64,000 nucleotides of DNA from an uncultured Pelagibacteraceae bacterium (GTDB lineage: Bacteria; Pseudomonadota; Alphaproteobacteria; Pelagibacterales; Pelagibacteraceae): NCBI GenBank assembly GCA_902560685.1, contig CACEMT010000002.1, forward strand, positions 64,861 through 128,860. Direction: 5' to 3'. Below, in pieces: positions 9,740 to 20,804 of this stretch. Under the pieces are notes generated by a model that was given only the letters and a program-made list of their open reading frames with translations, did not search any database and was not told the DNA's origin. Made by a program: the position numbers and the translations under genes. Numbering within the stretch: position 1 is the first letter of the stretch; each line of letters starts with the position of its first letter.

Positions 9740-10393
9740 TTAAGCTTTCTTTGTTTTTATTGGTGATTTTCTATTAGGATAACAAGTCGTACAAATTTTA
9801 CAAGTTAAACCATAGCACTCTCTGGCTTTACAATATTCTCTGCCATAATAAATTATTTGTAGGTGGAGCTTATTCCAAAATTTTTTGGGGAATAATCTTT
9901 TTAAATCCATCTCAGTTTGAATAACATTTTTACCATTAGTTAGACCCCATCTTTGTGCTAGTCTATGAATATGTGTATCAACCGGAAAAGCTGGGTGTCC
10001 AAAACCTTGAGACATAACGACACTAGCAGTTTTATGTCCAACACCTGGAAGCTGTTCAAGCTGTTCAAATGTTTCTGGAACTTTTCCTTTGTATTTTTTA
10101 ATTAATTGTTTTGAAAGAAAGTAGATACTTTTGGCTTTAACTCTAAAGATACCAATACTTTTAATTAAAGTTTCAATTTTTTTTCTTCCTAATTTAACAA
10201 AGTGCTCTGGTTTATTGTATTTTGGATAAATATTTTTTGTAACATTATTTACATTTACATCTGTAGTTTGAGCAGAGAGCAATACAGATATCAATAAAGT
10301 AAATTTATTTCTATGCTTTAAAGGAATAGGTGTTTTTGGATAAATTTTATTTAATATACTTAATATTATTTTAGATCTTTGAATTTCATTCAT
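9740..10393 (-). CDS. nth: Endonuclease III
   Basis: LLSAQTTDVNVN, LPGVGHKTASVV, FPVDTHIHRLAQRWGL, C-X6-C-X2-C-X5-C FeS cluster. Confidence 0.97.
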   Translation of the reverse strand: MNEIQRSKIILSILNKIYPKTPIPLKHRNKFTLLISVLLSAQTTDVNVNNVTKNIYPKYNKPEHFVKLGRKKIETLIKSIGIFRVKAKSIYFLSKQLIKKYKGKVPETFEQLEQLPGVGHKTASVVMSQGFGHPAFPVDTHIHRLAQRWGLTNGKNVIQTEMDLKRLFPKKFWNKLHLQIIYYGREYCKARECYGLTCKICTTCYPNRKSPIKTKKA

Positions 10394-11166
10394 TTAAAAT
10401 TCAAAACATCTCTCATTGAATAAAGCCCAGGTTTTTTCATCATTAACCATTTTGCAGCAGTAAAAGCACCTTCCGAATAAAGAGCTCTATCAAATGCTTC
10501 ATGATTTAATGTAATGATTTCTTTACCACTTGAGAAAGTCACTTCATGCTCACCAACAACTTCATCTTTTCTTAATGAATTAAAATTAATTTTTTTTCCA
10601 TAAGGAAAAGTTTTTTTGTTTAAATATTTTTTACCCATTAATTTATAAAAATCTTTTTTCTTTCCCACGGCTATTCCTTTGCCAAGCATCAAAGCTGTGC
10701 CAGAAGGATGATCTTTTTTATGTTTATGATGAATTTCAAAAATTTTGCTTAAAAAGTTATCGCCGAGAGATTTAGATGCTATTTCAGTTAAATACATTAA
10801 TAAATTTATACCTAAACTCATATTACCTGCTCTAAGTATTGGTATTTTTTTTGAATATTTTTTGATTAAATTTTCCTCTTTTTTTGAAAATCCAGTTGTT
10901 CCAATTACTACTCTTTTTTTTAGTTTTGCAGCAATTTTCAAAACCTCAAATGTGCATTTAGGAACCGTAAAATCTATTATTATATTAGTATTTTTAAATG
11001 CACTTTCAGTATTAAGACTAGGTTTGATTCCAAGAATTTTTTTATTTATAATTCTATTTTCAGTAAGGGCTACTAATTTAAAATTTTTATCTGATTTAGC
11101 AGATTTAATTATCTGTTGTCCCATTCTTCCCATGCAGCCAGTTATTGCTAAATTAATTTTTTTCAT
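10390..11166 (-). CDS. dapB: 4-hydroxy-tetrahydrodipicolinate reductase
   Basis: ITGCMGRMGQQI, EIHHKHKKDHPSGTAL. Confidence 0.97.
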   Translation of the reverse strand: MKKINLAITGCMGRMGQQIIKSAKSDKNFKLVALTENRIINKKILGIKPSLNTESAFKNTNIIIDFTVPKCTFEVLKIAAKLKKRVVIGTTGFSKKEENLIKKYSKKIPILRAGNMSLGINLLMYLTEIASKSLGDNFLSKIFEIHHKHKKDHPSGTALMLGKGIAVGKKKDFYKLMGKKYLNKKTFPYGKKINFNSLRKDEVVGEHEVTFSSGKEIITLNHEAFDRALYSEGAFTAAKWLMMKKPGLYSMRDVLNFK

Positions 11167-11195
11167 TTAGTAATAATTGTTTATAGAAAAAAAAA

Positions 11196-11435
11196 ATGCA
11201 ATCAATAATATTTATTACATTATCAGTAATAATCATGGGTTTTGTATTATTTTTAGGAGTGAAAGCAATTCAAAAAGGTTTAAATGCAAAAAATAATAAA
11301 GAATTCAATCAAGAAAAAAGTGATGAATTAAATAATAGTATTTCTGAAGAACTAGAAAAATTAAATGAATTATTTAAATCTGGTGCAATTTCAGAAGAAG
11401 ACTTTCAGAAAGCAAAGAAAAAAATTTTAGATTAA
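11196..11435 (+). CDS. Small membrane protein with SHOCT-like C-terminus
   Basis: N-terminal TM helix; C-terminal EELEKLNELFKSGAISEEDFQKAKKKIL matches the SHOCT motif. Confidence 0.75.
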   Translation: MQSIIFITLSVIIMGFVLFLGVKAIQKGLNAKNNKEFNQEKSDELNNSISEELEKLNELFKSGAISEEDFQKAKKKILD

Positions 11436-12556
11436 CTTTTCCAAAAACTTTTAGCTTTTTGAAAGAATTTTTTAATGCTTGGATTTGATTTTTCATTTTC
11501 AATTTCTCTAAATTTTTCAAGTAATTCCTTCTGCTCTTTATTTAGCGAAATAGGCACTTCAGTATTTACTTGAACATAAAGGTCACCAAATCCACTTCCT
11601 CTCATATACGGCATTCCTTTTGCTTTTAGCCTAAATTGTTTTCCACTTTGAGTCCCTGATGGTATTTTAATTTTCGCTTTTCCCCCATCAACGGTTGGTA
11701 TTTCAATGGATGTTCCTAAGGCTGCATCTGCAATAGAAATTGGGCATTCAAAAAATAAATTTTCGTCTGATCTCTTAAAAAGATCATGTGAATAAACATT
11801 AATAAATAAATATAAATCACCATTTCCTGCTCCTCTAGATCCAGCTTCACCTTTGCCGGTAAGTCGTATTCTTGTTCCATCATCAACTCCTTTTGGAATT
11901 GAAACTGAAAGTCTTTTTGAAGCTTGCTTTTTACCCTGTCCTCCACAGCCAGTACATGGATTAGTTATCATTTCACCTGATCCAGAACATTGTGGGCAAG
12001 TTTGTTGAACAGTGAAAAAACCTTGACTCGATCTAACCTGGCCGTGACCACCACACATAGAACATGAATTAGTATCGTGACCAGGTTTTGATCCTGATCC
12101 TTTGCAGATATCACATTTTTCGGAAGTTGAAAATTTTATGTCCTGTTTTTTTCCAGAATAAGCTTCTTCCAGAGTAATTGATAAATCATATCTTAAGTCA
12201 GATCCTCTATTATTTGATCTTCTTGATCGTCTTCCACCACCAAATCCTTCTCCAAAAAAATCTTCAAATATATCTGAAAAAGAACCTGAAAAATCAAAAT
12301 TACCGAAACCTCCTCTTCCACCGCCTCCATTTTCAAACGCTGCATGTCCAAAGCTATCATAGCTTTGCTTACGTTCGGAGTTAGAGAGAACATGATAGGC
12401 TTCAGAAGCTTCTTTAAATTTTTCTTCAGCTGCTTTATCACCTTTGTTTTTGTCTGGGTGATGTTTTACTGCTAATTTTCTATATGCTGATTTTATTTGA
12501 TCAGGAGTTGCACTTTTGTTTACACCTAGGACGTCGTAATAATCTCTTTTTGCCAT
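11432..12556 (-). CDS. dnaJ: Chaperone DnaJ
   Basis: J-domain with HPD, G/F-rich region, four CxxCxGxG-type zinc repeats. Confidence 0.98.
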   Translation of the reverse strand: MAKRDYYDVLGVNKSATPDQIKSAYRKLAVKHHPDKNKGDKAAEEKFKEASEAYHVLSNSERKQSYDSFGHAAFENGGGGRGGFGNFDFSGSFSDIFEDFFGEGFGGGRRSRRSNNRGSDLRYDLSITLEEAYSGKKQDIKFSTSEKCDICKGSGSKPGHDTNSCSMCGGHGQVRSSQGFFTVQQTCPQCSGSGEMITNPCTGCGGQGKKQASKRLSVSIPKGVDDGTRIRLTGKGEAGSRGAGNGDLYLFINVYSHDLFKRSDENLFFECPISIADAALGTSIEIPTVDGGKAKIKIPSGTQSGKQFRLKAKGMPYMRGSGFGDLYVQVNTEVPISLNKEQKELLEKFREIENEKSNPSIKKFFQKAKSFWKS

Positions 12557-12582
12557 AACTAATTAGACAAATAGTTGTTAGC

Positions 12583-14511
12583 TTAGGCGCTTTTTTCTTT
12601 ATTATCGTCCTTTACTTCTTCAAAGTCTGCATCAACAACATTATCGTCTTTTTTTCCTTCTTCTTTTTCTTTTGCATCTTTTGGTGCATCACCAGGTTTA
12701 GCACTTTGCTGGGATTTATAAATTGCCTCACCTAATTTCATTGAAGCTTGGACTAAATCTTGTGTTTTTTTCTTAATATCTTCAATATCAGTTCCTTTAA
12801 GTGCGTTTCTTAAATTTGCAGAGGCAGTTTCGATTGCTTTTTTATCAGCGTCAGAAACTTTACTGCCATGTTCTTTTAGGTTTTTCTCTGTAGAGTGTAA
12901 TAAAGTATCAGCTTGGTTTCTTGCATCAACCGCTTCTCTTTTTTTCTTATCAGCTTCTTTATTTGACTCTGCTTCTTTGACCATTTTATTAATCTCTTCT
13001 TCACTTAAACCACCAGAAGCTTGAATTTGAATTTTCTGCTCTTTTCCAGTCCCCTTATCTTTTGCAGAAACATTTACAATTCCATTAGCATCAATATCAA
13101 AAGTAACTTCTACTTGAGGCACTCCCCTTGGAGCTGGTGCTATTCCTACTAATTCAAAATTTCCAAGTAATTTGTTGTCTGATGCCATTTCTCTTTCACC
13201 CTGAAGCACTCTTATAGATACAGCTGGCTGATTGTCTTCAGCAGTAGAAAAAACTTGGCTTTTTTTAGTTGGTATAGTTGTATTTTTATCAATAAGCTTT
13301 GTTGATACACCGCCAAGAGTCTCAATTCCTAACGACAAAGGTGTAACATCTAACAATAATACATCTTTAACATCTCCTTGAAGTACTCCCGCTTGAATTG
13401 CAGCACCCATAGCTACAACCTCATCAGGGTTTACACTTTTGTTAGGCTCTTTTCCGAAGAAGTTTTTTACCTCTTCAATTACTTTGGGCATTCTTGTCAT
13501 TCCGCCAACTAAAATTATTTCGTTAATTTCACTCGCAGATAATCCAGCATCTTTAAGTGCAGTCTTGCAAGGTGGAATTGTTCTTCCAATTAAATCTTCA
13601 ACCAAAGCCTCTAATTTTGCTCTAGTCATTTTTAAATTAATGTGTTTTGGACCTGTTTTATCTGCAGTTATAAACGGTAAGTTAATTTCTGTTTGAGTAG
13701 CAGAAGATAATTCAATCTTTGCTTTTTCAGCAGCTTCTTTTAATCTTTGTAAAGCAAGTTTATCTGATTTTAAATCAATTCCATTTTCTTTTTTGAATTC
13801 ACTTAGTAAATAATCTACAATAGTGTTGTCAAAATCTTCACCACCCAGAAATGTATCACCATTAGTAGACTTTACTTCAAAAACTCCATCACCAAGTTCT
13901 AATATAGAAACATCAAAAGTTCCTCCACCCAAATCATAAACTGCAATTTTTTTATTTTGTTTTTTATCTAAACCATAAGCCAAAGAAGCAGCCGTTGGTT
14001 CATTAATTATTCTTAAAACTTCTAATCCAGCAATTTTTCCAGCATCTTTAGTTGCTTGTCTTTGAGCATCATTAAAGTAAGCAGGAACTGTGATTACTGC
14101 TTTGGTAACCTCTTGACCAAGATATTTTTCAGCTGTTTCTTTCATTTTTTGTAAAACAAATGCTGAAATTTGAGAAGGAGAATATTTTTTACCTTGAGAT
14201 TCTATCCATGCATCACCACCGTCTGATTTGATAATTTTAAATGGAGAAGTTTCAATATCTTTTTTAACTGTTTGGTCTTCAAAGTTTCTACCTATCAGTC
14301 TTTTAACTGCAAAAATTGTATTTTCTGGGTTTGTAACTGCTTGCCTTTTTGCAGGTTGACCAACTAATTTTTCTTCACCTTCAGTGAAAGCAACTACTGA
14401 AGGAGTTGTTCTTGCGCCTTCAGCATTTTCTAAAACTTTTGGCTGCGTACCTTCCATAATTGATACACATGAGTTAGTTGTTCCTAAATCTATTCCTATT
14501 ACTTTGCTCAT
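12583..14511 (-). CDS. dnaK: Chaperone DnaK (Hsp70)
   Basis: [21 protein letters not shown] and [15 protein letters not shown]. Confidence 0.99.
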   Translation of the reverse strand: MSKVIGIDLGTTNSCVSIMEGTQPKVLENAEGARTTPSVVAFTEGEEKLVGQPAKRQAVTNPENTIFAVKRLIGRNFEDQTVKKDIETSPFKIIKSDGGDAWIESQGKKYSPSQISAFVLQKMKETAEKYLGQEVTKAVITVPAYFNDAQRQATKDAGKIAGLEVLRIINEPTAASLAYGLDKKQNKKIAVYDLGGGTFDVSILELGDGVFEVKSTNGDTFLGGEDFDNTIVDYLLSEFKKENGIDLKSDKLALQRLKEAAEKAKIELSSATQTEINLPFITADKTGPKHINLKMTRAKLEALVEDLIGRTIPPCKTALKDAGLSASEINEIILVGGMTRMPKVIEEVKNFFGKEPNKSVNPDEVVAMGAAIQAGVLQGDVKDVLLLDVTPLSLGIETLGGVSTKLIDKNTTIPTKKSQVFSTAEDNQPAVSIRVLQGEREMASDNKLLGNFELVGIAPAPRGVPQVEVTFDIDANGIVNVSAKDKGTGKEQKIQIQASGGLSEEEINKMVKEAESNKEADKKKREAVDARNQADTLLHSTEKNLKEHGSKVSDADKKAIETASANLRNALKGTDIEDIKKKTQDLVQASMKLGEAIYKSQQSAKPGDAPKDAKEKEEGKKDDNVVDADFEEVKDDNKEKSA

Positions 14512-14569
14512 AATTTACTTTCCTAATTCATATATGTGTTATTTGTTAATCTACAAGTTCCTTAAAAAA

Positions 14570-15193
14570 CTAATTTTTATTAGATTTTGATTGATTTTCC
14601 TCACTTTTTTGATTTTGTTTTAAATCTTCATCTTTTTCACTCGATTTTTTTGAAACAGCTACTAGAGAGGGTCTAAGCAATCTATCTTTCATCATGAACC
14701 CTTTCTGTATTTCCTGTACTACTGTTCCTGGTTCTTTATTATTATCTTCAACTTCCATCATTGCTTGATGTAGATTAGGATCTAATTTCTGATCAATTGA
14801 ATTAATTTCTTCAATATTATTTTTTTTTAATATTGAGATCATATCTTTTTGAATTACATTTAGATGTTCAACTGTCTTTTTTAGCGTTTCAGAATTTTTT
14901 AGTTTTTCATCATTTTCTAATGCAAATTTTGACCTTTCCAAATTATCAACTAAATTTAAAGTTTCTCTAGCTAGTGAAAAACCTCCATAGTCAAATGCGT
15001 CGTCTTTTTCTTTTTCAAATCTTCTTCTTTGATTTTCAATTTCTGCATAAGCTCTCGCAAGTTTATCCTCTAATCCTTTTATTTTATCTTCTGGTTTTAA
15101 ATCTTTATTTTCAGGAGTTTTAACTGTGTCTTTATTTTCCTTAATATCGTTATTGTCTTCAGATTGAGAGTTTTGGTTTTCTTCTTTTTCCAT
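14570..15193 (-). CDS. grpE: Nucleotide exchange factor GrpE
   Basis: RAYAEIENQRRRFEKEK... LDPNLHQAMMEVEDNNKEPGTVVQEIQKGFMMKDRLLRPSLVAVS. Confidence 0.95.
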   Translation of the reverse strand: MEKEENQNSQSEDNNDIKENKDTVKTPENKDLKPEDKIKGLEDKLARAYAEIENQRRRFEKEKDDAFDYGGFSLARETLNLVDNLERSKFALENDEKLKNSETLKKTVEHLNVIQKDMISILKKNNIEEINSIDQKLDPNLHQAMMEVEDNNKEPGTVVQEIQKGFMMKDRLLRPSLVAVSKKSSEKDEDLKQNQKSEENQSKSNKN

Positions 15194-15229
15194 ACCCTTC
15201 TATATGGTAAGAAAAATGATAATTTCCAG

Positions 15230-15832
15230 ATGAAAAAAAAAAAAATTTTAAATTTATTTATTGGCTCCAATAATCCAGGCAAAATAAAGGAAATAAGAGA
15301 TTTATTACCTAAAACAACGCAAATTTTAACACCCAAAAATTTTAATTTAAAGAGCCCAAAAGAGACCGGATCAACATTTGAAGAAAATTCATTTCTTAAG
15401 GCAAAATTTTTCTCAAAAAAAACTAAAATGATTTGTTTAGCAGACGATTCTGGTCTTGAAGTAGATAGTTTAAAAAAATTGCCAGGAATATATTCAGCAA
15501 GGTGGGGAGGAAAAAAAAATAATTTTAATCTAGCAATTAAGAAAGTTTATAAAAAATTAAAAAAAAATAATAAGAATTGGTATAAAATAAAACAGACTGC
15601 TAGATTTGTTTGTGTACTCACAATATATTGGCCAAATAATAAATTTGTAATTGTTAATGGTATTGTAGAGGGAACTATTTCTAAGTTTAAAAAAGGCAAT
15701 AATGGTTTTGGATATGATCCTATATTTATACCTTTAAAAAAAAAACTTACTTTTGGGCAAATGAAGCCTAAAGAAAAATATAAAATAGATCATAGAATTA
15801 AAGCCTTTAAAAAGATTAAAAAATTTTTCTAA
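15230..15832 (+). CDS. rdgB: RdgB/HAM1 non-canonical purine NTP pyrophosphatase
   Basis: IGSNNPGKIKEI, CLADDSGLEVDSL..PGIYSARW, GFGYDPIF; start moved to MKKKKILNLFIGSNN, so no overlap with grpE. Confidence 0.95.
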   Translation: MKKKKILNLFIGSNNPGKIKEIRDLLPKTTQILTPKNFNLKSPKETGSTFEENSFLKAKFFSKKTKMICLADDSGLEVDSLKKLPGIYSARWGGKKNNFNLAIKKVYKKLKKNNKNWYKIKQTARFVCVLTIYWPNNKFVIVNGIVEGTISKFKKGNNGFGYDPIFIPLKKKLTFGQMKPKEKYKIDHRIKAFKKIKKFF

Positions 15833-16967
15833 AATTATTATTTTCAGCTACATAAAAGTTTAATATGTGGCTTATTTTGTTTTTATTTATTTCAAAAATT
15901 CCTATTTTTCCCTTAAATTTATTTTTTTTATAAAAAATTTTATTATCAATAACAAAATCATTTTTGTATATTAAAAAATATACTAATCCCACTAAGTCAA
16001 AGCTTAAAAAAGATATTTGATTAGGGTAATCATTGTAAATTTTAAAGTATTCTGAAACAAAATTATCATAATTTTCTTTATTTATTGATGGAAAGTATAT
16101 TGGTTGTAGGTTTTCTTCTTTTAGAATCGATTTATCAAACCATTGATTAAGGGTTATATAATTTACCCTATTTGAAGATACATCTGTATATAACAATGAA
16201 GTAGTAACGCTTTTTAAACTTTCGTCAAAATCTGCAATAATAACTGAATCAAAATTAATCCCACCTAAGGTATCTTTTTTTTCTAGATTCAAAATTTTAT
16301 TTTCTTTATTAGCTTCATCAGAATTTTCTAATCTTTTTATTTCATCTTTTAAATTTTGTTTTCTTATTTTATATCTAGTTAGTTTTTCTATTTGGGATGT
16401 TAATATTGTTGGGTCAGTATCATATACAAATTTATCTTTTAGTTTAATTTTAGTTTTAACAACAGCGTCTTCAATTTCACTTCTAAAGTTTGAGTTTGGA
16501 ATTAGCAAAATACTTCTTTCTAGATTGTTAAATTCTTGAAATTTTTTTATGGCTTTTATTTGTGAAATTGCATTTATTCCTCCATTAATAACATTATTTG
16601 CATTATTTGTGTTTGTGTTGGAAAGAGATAAAAAAGTAATTTCTTTTAAATCTTTTAAATATTCAAGATTTTTATTAAATACAGGTCCTATTATTATTTT
16701 TATACCTTGTTCTTGAAGTTCTTTTGAAACTTTCAAGGTAATCTTTGGATCATCCCTAGTATCTTTTGGAATAATTTTTATCTTATTATTATCGATTTTA
16801 TTTATTGCTAATCTTGTAGCCTTTAAAATTGAATCTCCAATTTCTTTATATTCTCCTGATAAAGGAACAACCAAACCAATTTTAATTTTTTCATCAGCTG
16901 AAATTTGATGAATATTAAGTATTAAACCTATTAACGTAAAAATAATAAATTGAATAATTTTTTTCAT
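15816..16967 (-). CDS. LpoA-like / periplasmic-binding-fold penicillin-binding protein activator
   Basis: Signal peptide then IKIGLVVPLSGEYKEIGDSILKATRLA...DTRDDPKI; next to rsmI; start re-set to MKKIIQFIIF. Confidence 0.75.
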   Translation of the reverse strand: MKKIIQFIIFTLIGLILNIHQISADEKIKIGLVVPLSGEYKEIGDSILKATRLAINKIDNNKIKIIPKDTRDDPKITLKVSKELQEQGIKIIIGPVFNKNLEYLKDLKEITFLSLSNTNTNNANNVINGGINAISQIKAIKKFQEFNNLERSILLIPNSNFRSEIEDAVVKTKIKLKDKFVYDTDPTILTSQIEKLTRYKIRKQNLKDEIKRLENSDEANKENKILNLEKKDTLGGINFDSVIIADFDESLKSVTTSLLYTDVSSNRVNYITLNQWFDKSILKEENLQPIYFPSINKENYDNFVSEYFKIYNDYPNQISFLSFDLVGLVYFLIYKNDFVIDNKIFYKKNKFKGKIGIFEINKNKISHILNFYVAENNNFRKIF

Positions 16968-16998
16968 TTTAATGATAATATTATAATCTATTAAAATA

Positions 16999-17862
16999 AT
17001 GAATCTACAGACTGACCCAAAAATAAATAAATTAAAATCTGGTTTATATATTGTTTCTACTCCCATAGGTAATTTAGATGATATAACTCTGAGAGCATTG
17101 GAAATATTAAGAAAATCAGACCATATTTTATGTGAAGATACAAGAGTTTCAAAAAAATTGTTAACTAAGTATAAAATTAAATCGAATTTAATTTCTAATC
17201 ACAAATTTAATGAAAAAAAAAATATTAAAAAAATTATTGATATTTTAAAAACACAAGCAATTGTATCTTTAATATCTGATGCCGGAACTCCTACTATTTC
17301 TGATCCAGGCAATATACTTATTAATGAATGTGTAAATAACAAAATAAATCTATTTCCTATACCAGGACCTTCTGCGCCTATTGCAGCTCTTTCAATAAGT
17401 GGTTTTTCAAATAAATATTATTTTTATGGTTTTTTTCCTGAAAATAATTCCGAAATAAATAAAAACTTTGAAAATTTATCTAAAATTAATGCTTCAATTG
17501 TATTTTTTATATCTGCAAAAAAATTTAATAGATCAATAGGAATAATCAAAAAATATTTTTTAGATAGGAATATTTTAATTTGCAAGGAAATAACTAAATA
17601 TTATGAGGAATATTTTAGGTTTAAAGTTAATGAGATAGATCAAAAAAATATAACTTTAAAGGGTGAGATTACACTAGTACTTTCAGAAAAAAAAATTGAA
17701 AATAAAACTTCGAATAATCTAAGCGAATCTGATAAAATAAAAATAGGAAAATTAATAAAAAAACTAAGTATCAAAGAAATTGTAGATTTAATCAAAGATG
17801 GAAAAAATATACCTAAAAAAGAAATTTATAATTATTGCTTAAAAATAAAAAATGAAAAATAA
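16999..17862 (+). CDS. rsmI: 16S rRNA 2'-O-ribose C1402 methyltransferase
   Basis: LYIVSTPIGNLDDITLRALEIL, CEDTRVSKKLL, LISDAGTPTISDPG. Confidence 0.97.
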   Translation: MNLQTDPKINKLKSGLYIVSTPIGNLDDITLRALEILRKSDHILCEDTRVSKKLLTKYKIKSNLISNHKFNEKKNIKKIIDILKTQAIVSLISDAGTPTISDPGNILINECVNNKINLFPIPGPSAPIAALSISGFSNKYYFYGFFPENNSEINKNFENLSKINASIVFFISAKKFNRSIGIIKKYFLDRNILICKEITKYYEEYFRFKVNEIDQKNITLKGEITLVLSEKKIENKTSNNLSESDKIKIGKLIKKLSIKEIVDLIKDGKNIPKKEIYNYCLKIKNEK

Positions 17863-18445
17863 ATTACTTAATTTAATTTTAATTTTAATTTTACTAAATG
17901 GATGTGTGGGAGCATCATCTAAAGGATTATTTGGAACAGGTGTTTCAGTTGCTTTGGATCCACGAACTGTAGGTACCCAAATTGATGATGGAATTATGGA
18001 TAAAAATTTAGATGCAAAATTATTATTAATGAATAAGAATTATTTATTGAGTATAAGTACCCAAGTACTAGATGGTAGAATATTTATTACTGGAAAAGTT
18101 GATGATCCAGAGGAAAAATTAAAAATTACAAAATTAGCATGGGAGATAGAAGGAACAAGATCAGTTAAAAATGATTTAAAAATTAAAGAAGAATTTAATT
18201 TTAAACAATCAGCGAAAGATATTTTAATAACCTCTCAATTAAGAACAGCTTTAATTTTTAATAAAAAAATTAAATCTGCAAATTACAGTATAGATACATA
18301 CAAGAAAAAGATTTATATTTATGGGATAGCTAATTCACAAGATGAACAATCATTAGTTATAGAAGAAGCAAAACAAATTTTAGATGTCAAAGATGTAATC
18401 TCTAGCATTCTTTTAGTTGAAGACCTAAGAATTCAGAAGAATTAA
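17852..18445 (+). CDS. BON-domain lipoprotein (DolP/YraP-like)
   Basis: Lipobox LLNGCVGASS and two BON-like repeats; follows rsmI. Confidence 0.8.
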   Translation: MKNKLLNLILILILLNGCVGASSKGLFGTGVSVALDPRTVGTQIDDGIMDKNLDAKLLLMNKNYLLSISTQVLDGRIFITGKVDDPEEKLKITKLAWEIEGTRSVKNDLKIKEEFNFKQSAKDILITSQLRTALIFNKKIKSANYSIDTYKKKIYIYGIANSQDEQSLVIEEAKQILDVKDVISSILLVEDLRIQKN

Positions 18446-20754
18446 TTTTTTTTATTATAATCAATTACACCTGCAGAGTATGCGGCAACTGAAGCAAGGT
18501 TTAAAATATCTGAAGTAGATGATCTTAAAGGAGCAATTTCTATAGCCTCTCCAAGACCAATGAGTAATGGTCCAATAACTTTTGTGTCTCCTAAAGTTTT
18601 CATAATCTTATAAGAAATTGCAGCACTATGTTGCCCAGGCATAATTAATACATTAGCATTTCCAACTACTTCAGATGAGGGATAGAGTTCTTTATATTCT
18701 TCATTTAAAGCTACGTCTGGCTGCATATCTCCATCAAATTTAAAATCTACTTTTTTTTCTTTCAGTATATCTACTGCGTCTCTAATATGTTTTGTTCTAC
18801 TGGTAATTGGTTGTCCAAAAGTTGAATGTGATAAGAAAGCAACCTTAGGATTAAATCCAAATAGTCTAACTACCCTAGAAGCAGATATAGCAATCTCCGC
18901 CATTTCAGCTGAAGTTGGGTATTCATGAACTGAAGTATCTCCAATAAATATAGTTCTACCTTTATTCACTATCATATTTAGACCAAACATAATTTCTCCA
19001 GGTCTTGAATCGACAACTTTTAATACTTTATCTAAAGATTGGCCATATCTTCTGGTATTTCCTGTAACCATAGCATCTGCATCACCACATGAAACCATGC
19101 ACGATCCCCAAACCACCCTATCATTTTTAATTATTCTTTCACAATCTTTCAAATATGACGCATAAACATCTGGTTCAAGCTCTCCTTTATCCCCATGTAA
19201 TTTTTTAAAAATATATTTTAAATATTTGTCTCTTTTTTCCTTTGAATTTGAGTTTACAATTTCAATATCAAAGTTTTCTCCATATCCAATTTCTTGAAGT
19301 CTTTTTTTTACTATTTTTTCATTAGCAACTAAAATTGGTATACCTAAACTATTCTTTTTAAATGCTATAGCAGCTTTTAAGGTATTTTGATCTTCTCCGT
19401 CTGTAAACACAATTCTTTTTTGTGTTTTTTTAATTTGAGAATTTATTCCTTGCATGATTGTTACAGATGGATCTAATCTTTGTTTTAGTTGATCTGCATA
19501 AGTTTCAAAATTTTTAATTTTTTTTCTTGCAACACCACTTTTAATCGCAGCCTTTGCTACTGCTAATGGTATTACACTTATTAATCTAGGATCGAATGTA
19601 GATGGAATAATATATTCCTTTCCATAAGTTGGCCTGTCACCACCCATTGCAGCAACAACTTCATCTGGCACTCTTTCTCGAGCCAAAGAGGCTATTGCAT
19701 TTGCTGCAGCAATTTTCATCTCCTCATTAATTGTCTTAGCTCTTACATCTAATGCTCCCCTGAATATGTATGGAAAACCAATTAGATTATTTACTTGGTT
19801 GGGGTAGTCAGATCTTCCTGTTGCGATTATTGCATCATCTCTTACTTCTTCCACTTCTTCGGGAGTTATTTCTGGATCAGGGTTTGCACATGCAAATATA
19901 ATTGGATTTTTGGCCATTTTTTTTACCATTTTTTTTGTTAAAATACTTTTGGAAGACAAGCCTAAAAAAACATCAGAACCATTTATAGCCTCATCTAAAG
20001 TTCTTTTTTTTGTTTCAATTGCATGAACTGATTTCCATTGATTAAGATTTTTTCTGCCTCGATATATGACACCTTTACTATCTAGCATTATTATGTTTTT
20101 TTTAGGTACACCGGTTTTTTTTAATAAATTTGTACAAGCTATAGCTGAAGCTCCCGCTCCATTGACGACTACTTTAATTTTTTTTATTGATTTTTTTGAT
20201 ATATCAAGTGCATTAATTAATGCTGCAGTAGTTATTATTGCCGTCCCATGTTGATCATCATGAAATACTGGGATATCTAATATTTTTTTTAATTTTTCCT
20301 CAATAACAAAACAATCAGGCGCAGCTATATCTTCTAAATTTATTCCACCAAAACTACCCGCAATATTTTTGATACTCTTAATAATTTCTATTGAGTCTGA
20401 CGAGTCAATTTCAATATCAATGGAGTTGATATCAGCAAATCTTTTAAATAATACTGCTTTTCCTTCCATTACAGGTTTTGATGCCAAAGCACCTAAATTA
20501 CCCATTCCCAAAACTGCAGAACCGTTACTTATTACAGCAACTAAGTTCCCTTTGCTCGTATAGTCGTAAGCAGCATCTGGATTTTCTGATATCGCTCTTA
20601 CAGGTGCAGCAACACCAGGAGAATAGGCCAAAGCCAAATCTCTTTTTGTAGTCATAGGTTTTGAAGGAATTATCTCAATCTTGCCAGATTTATTACTATT
20701 ATGAAATTCTAAAGCCTCTTTATCTGAATAATGTTCAACTTTCCTTTTTTTCAT
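18442..20754 (-). CDS. maeB: NADP-dependent malic enzyme with C-terminal phosphotransacetylase-like domain
   Basis: 770 aa; LALAYSPGVAAP, FHDDQHGTAI, then a PTA-like domain. Confidence 0.95.
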   Translation of the reverse strand: MKKRKVEHYSDKEALEFHNSNKSGKIEIIPSKPMTTKRDLALAYSPGVAAPVRAISENPDAAYDYTSKGNLVAVISNGSAVLGMGNLGALASKPVMEGKAVLFKRFADINSIDIEIDSSDSIEIIKSIKNIAGSFGGINLEDIAAPDCFVIEEKLKKILDIPVFHDDQHGTAIITTAALINALDISKKSIKKIKVVVNGAGASAIACTNLLKKTGVPKKNIIMLDSKGVIYRGRKNLNQWKSVHAIETKKRTLDEAINGSDVFLGLSSKSILTKKMVKKMAKNPIIFACANPDPEITPEEVEEVRDDAIIATGRSDYPNQVNNLIGFPYIFRGALDVRAKTINEEMKIAAANAIASLARERVPDEVVAAMGGDRPTYGKEYIIPSTFDPRLISVIPLAVAKAAIKSGVARKKIKNFETYADQLKQRLDPSVTIMQGINSQIKKTQKRIVFTDGEDQNTLKAAIAFKKNSLGIPILVANEKIVKKRLQEIGYGENFDIEIVNSNSKEKRDKYLKYIFKKLHGDKGELEPDVYASYLKDCERIIKNDRVVWGSCMVSCGDADAMVTGNTRRYGQSLDKVLKVVDSRPGEIMFGLNMIVNKGRTIFIGDTSVHEYPTSAEMAEIAISASRVVRLFGFNPKVAFLSHSTFGQPITSRTKHIRDAVDILKEKKVDFKFDGDMQPDVALNEEYKELYPSSEVVGNANVLIMPGQHSAAISYKIMKTLGDTKVIGPLLIGLGEAIEIAPLRSSTSDILNLASVAAYSAGVIDYNKKN

Positions 20755-20804
20755 TTTATGTAATTAGATATACAAATGGAGCAAATTTAAGACTAATATG
20801 ATTT

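Noticed and set aside
15194-15229. RpoH heat-shock promoter in the 36-bp grpE/rdgB gap
   Set aside because: No convincing -35/-10 sigma32 match could be read; too short to claim.
15097-15336. 79-aa minus-strand ORF spanning grpE N-terminus and rdgB
   Set aside because: Out-of-frame with grpE and antisense to rdgB; translation is non-descript.
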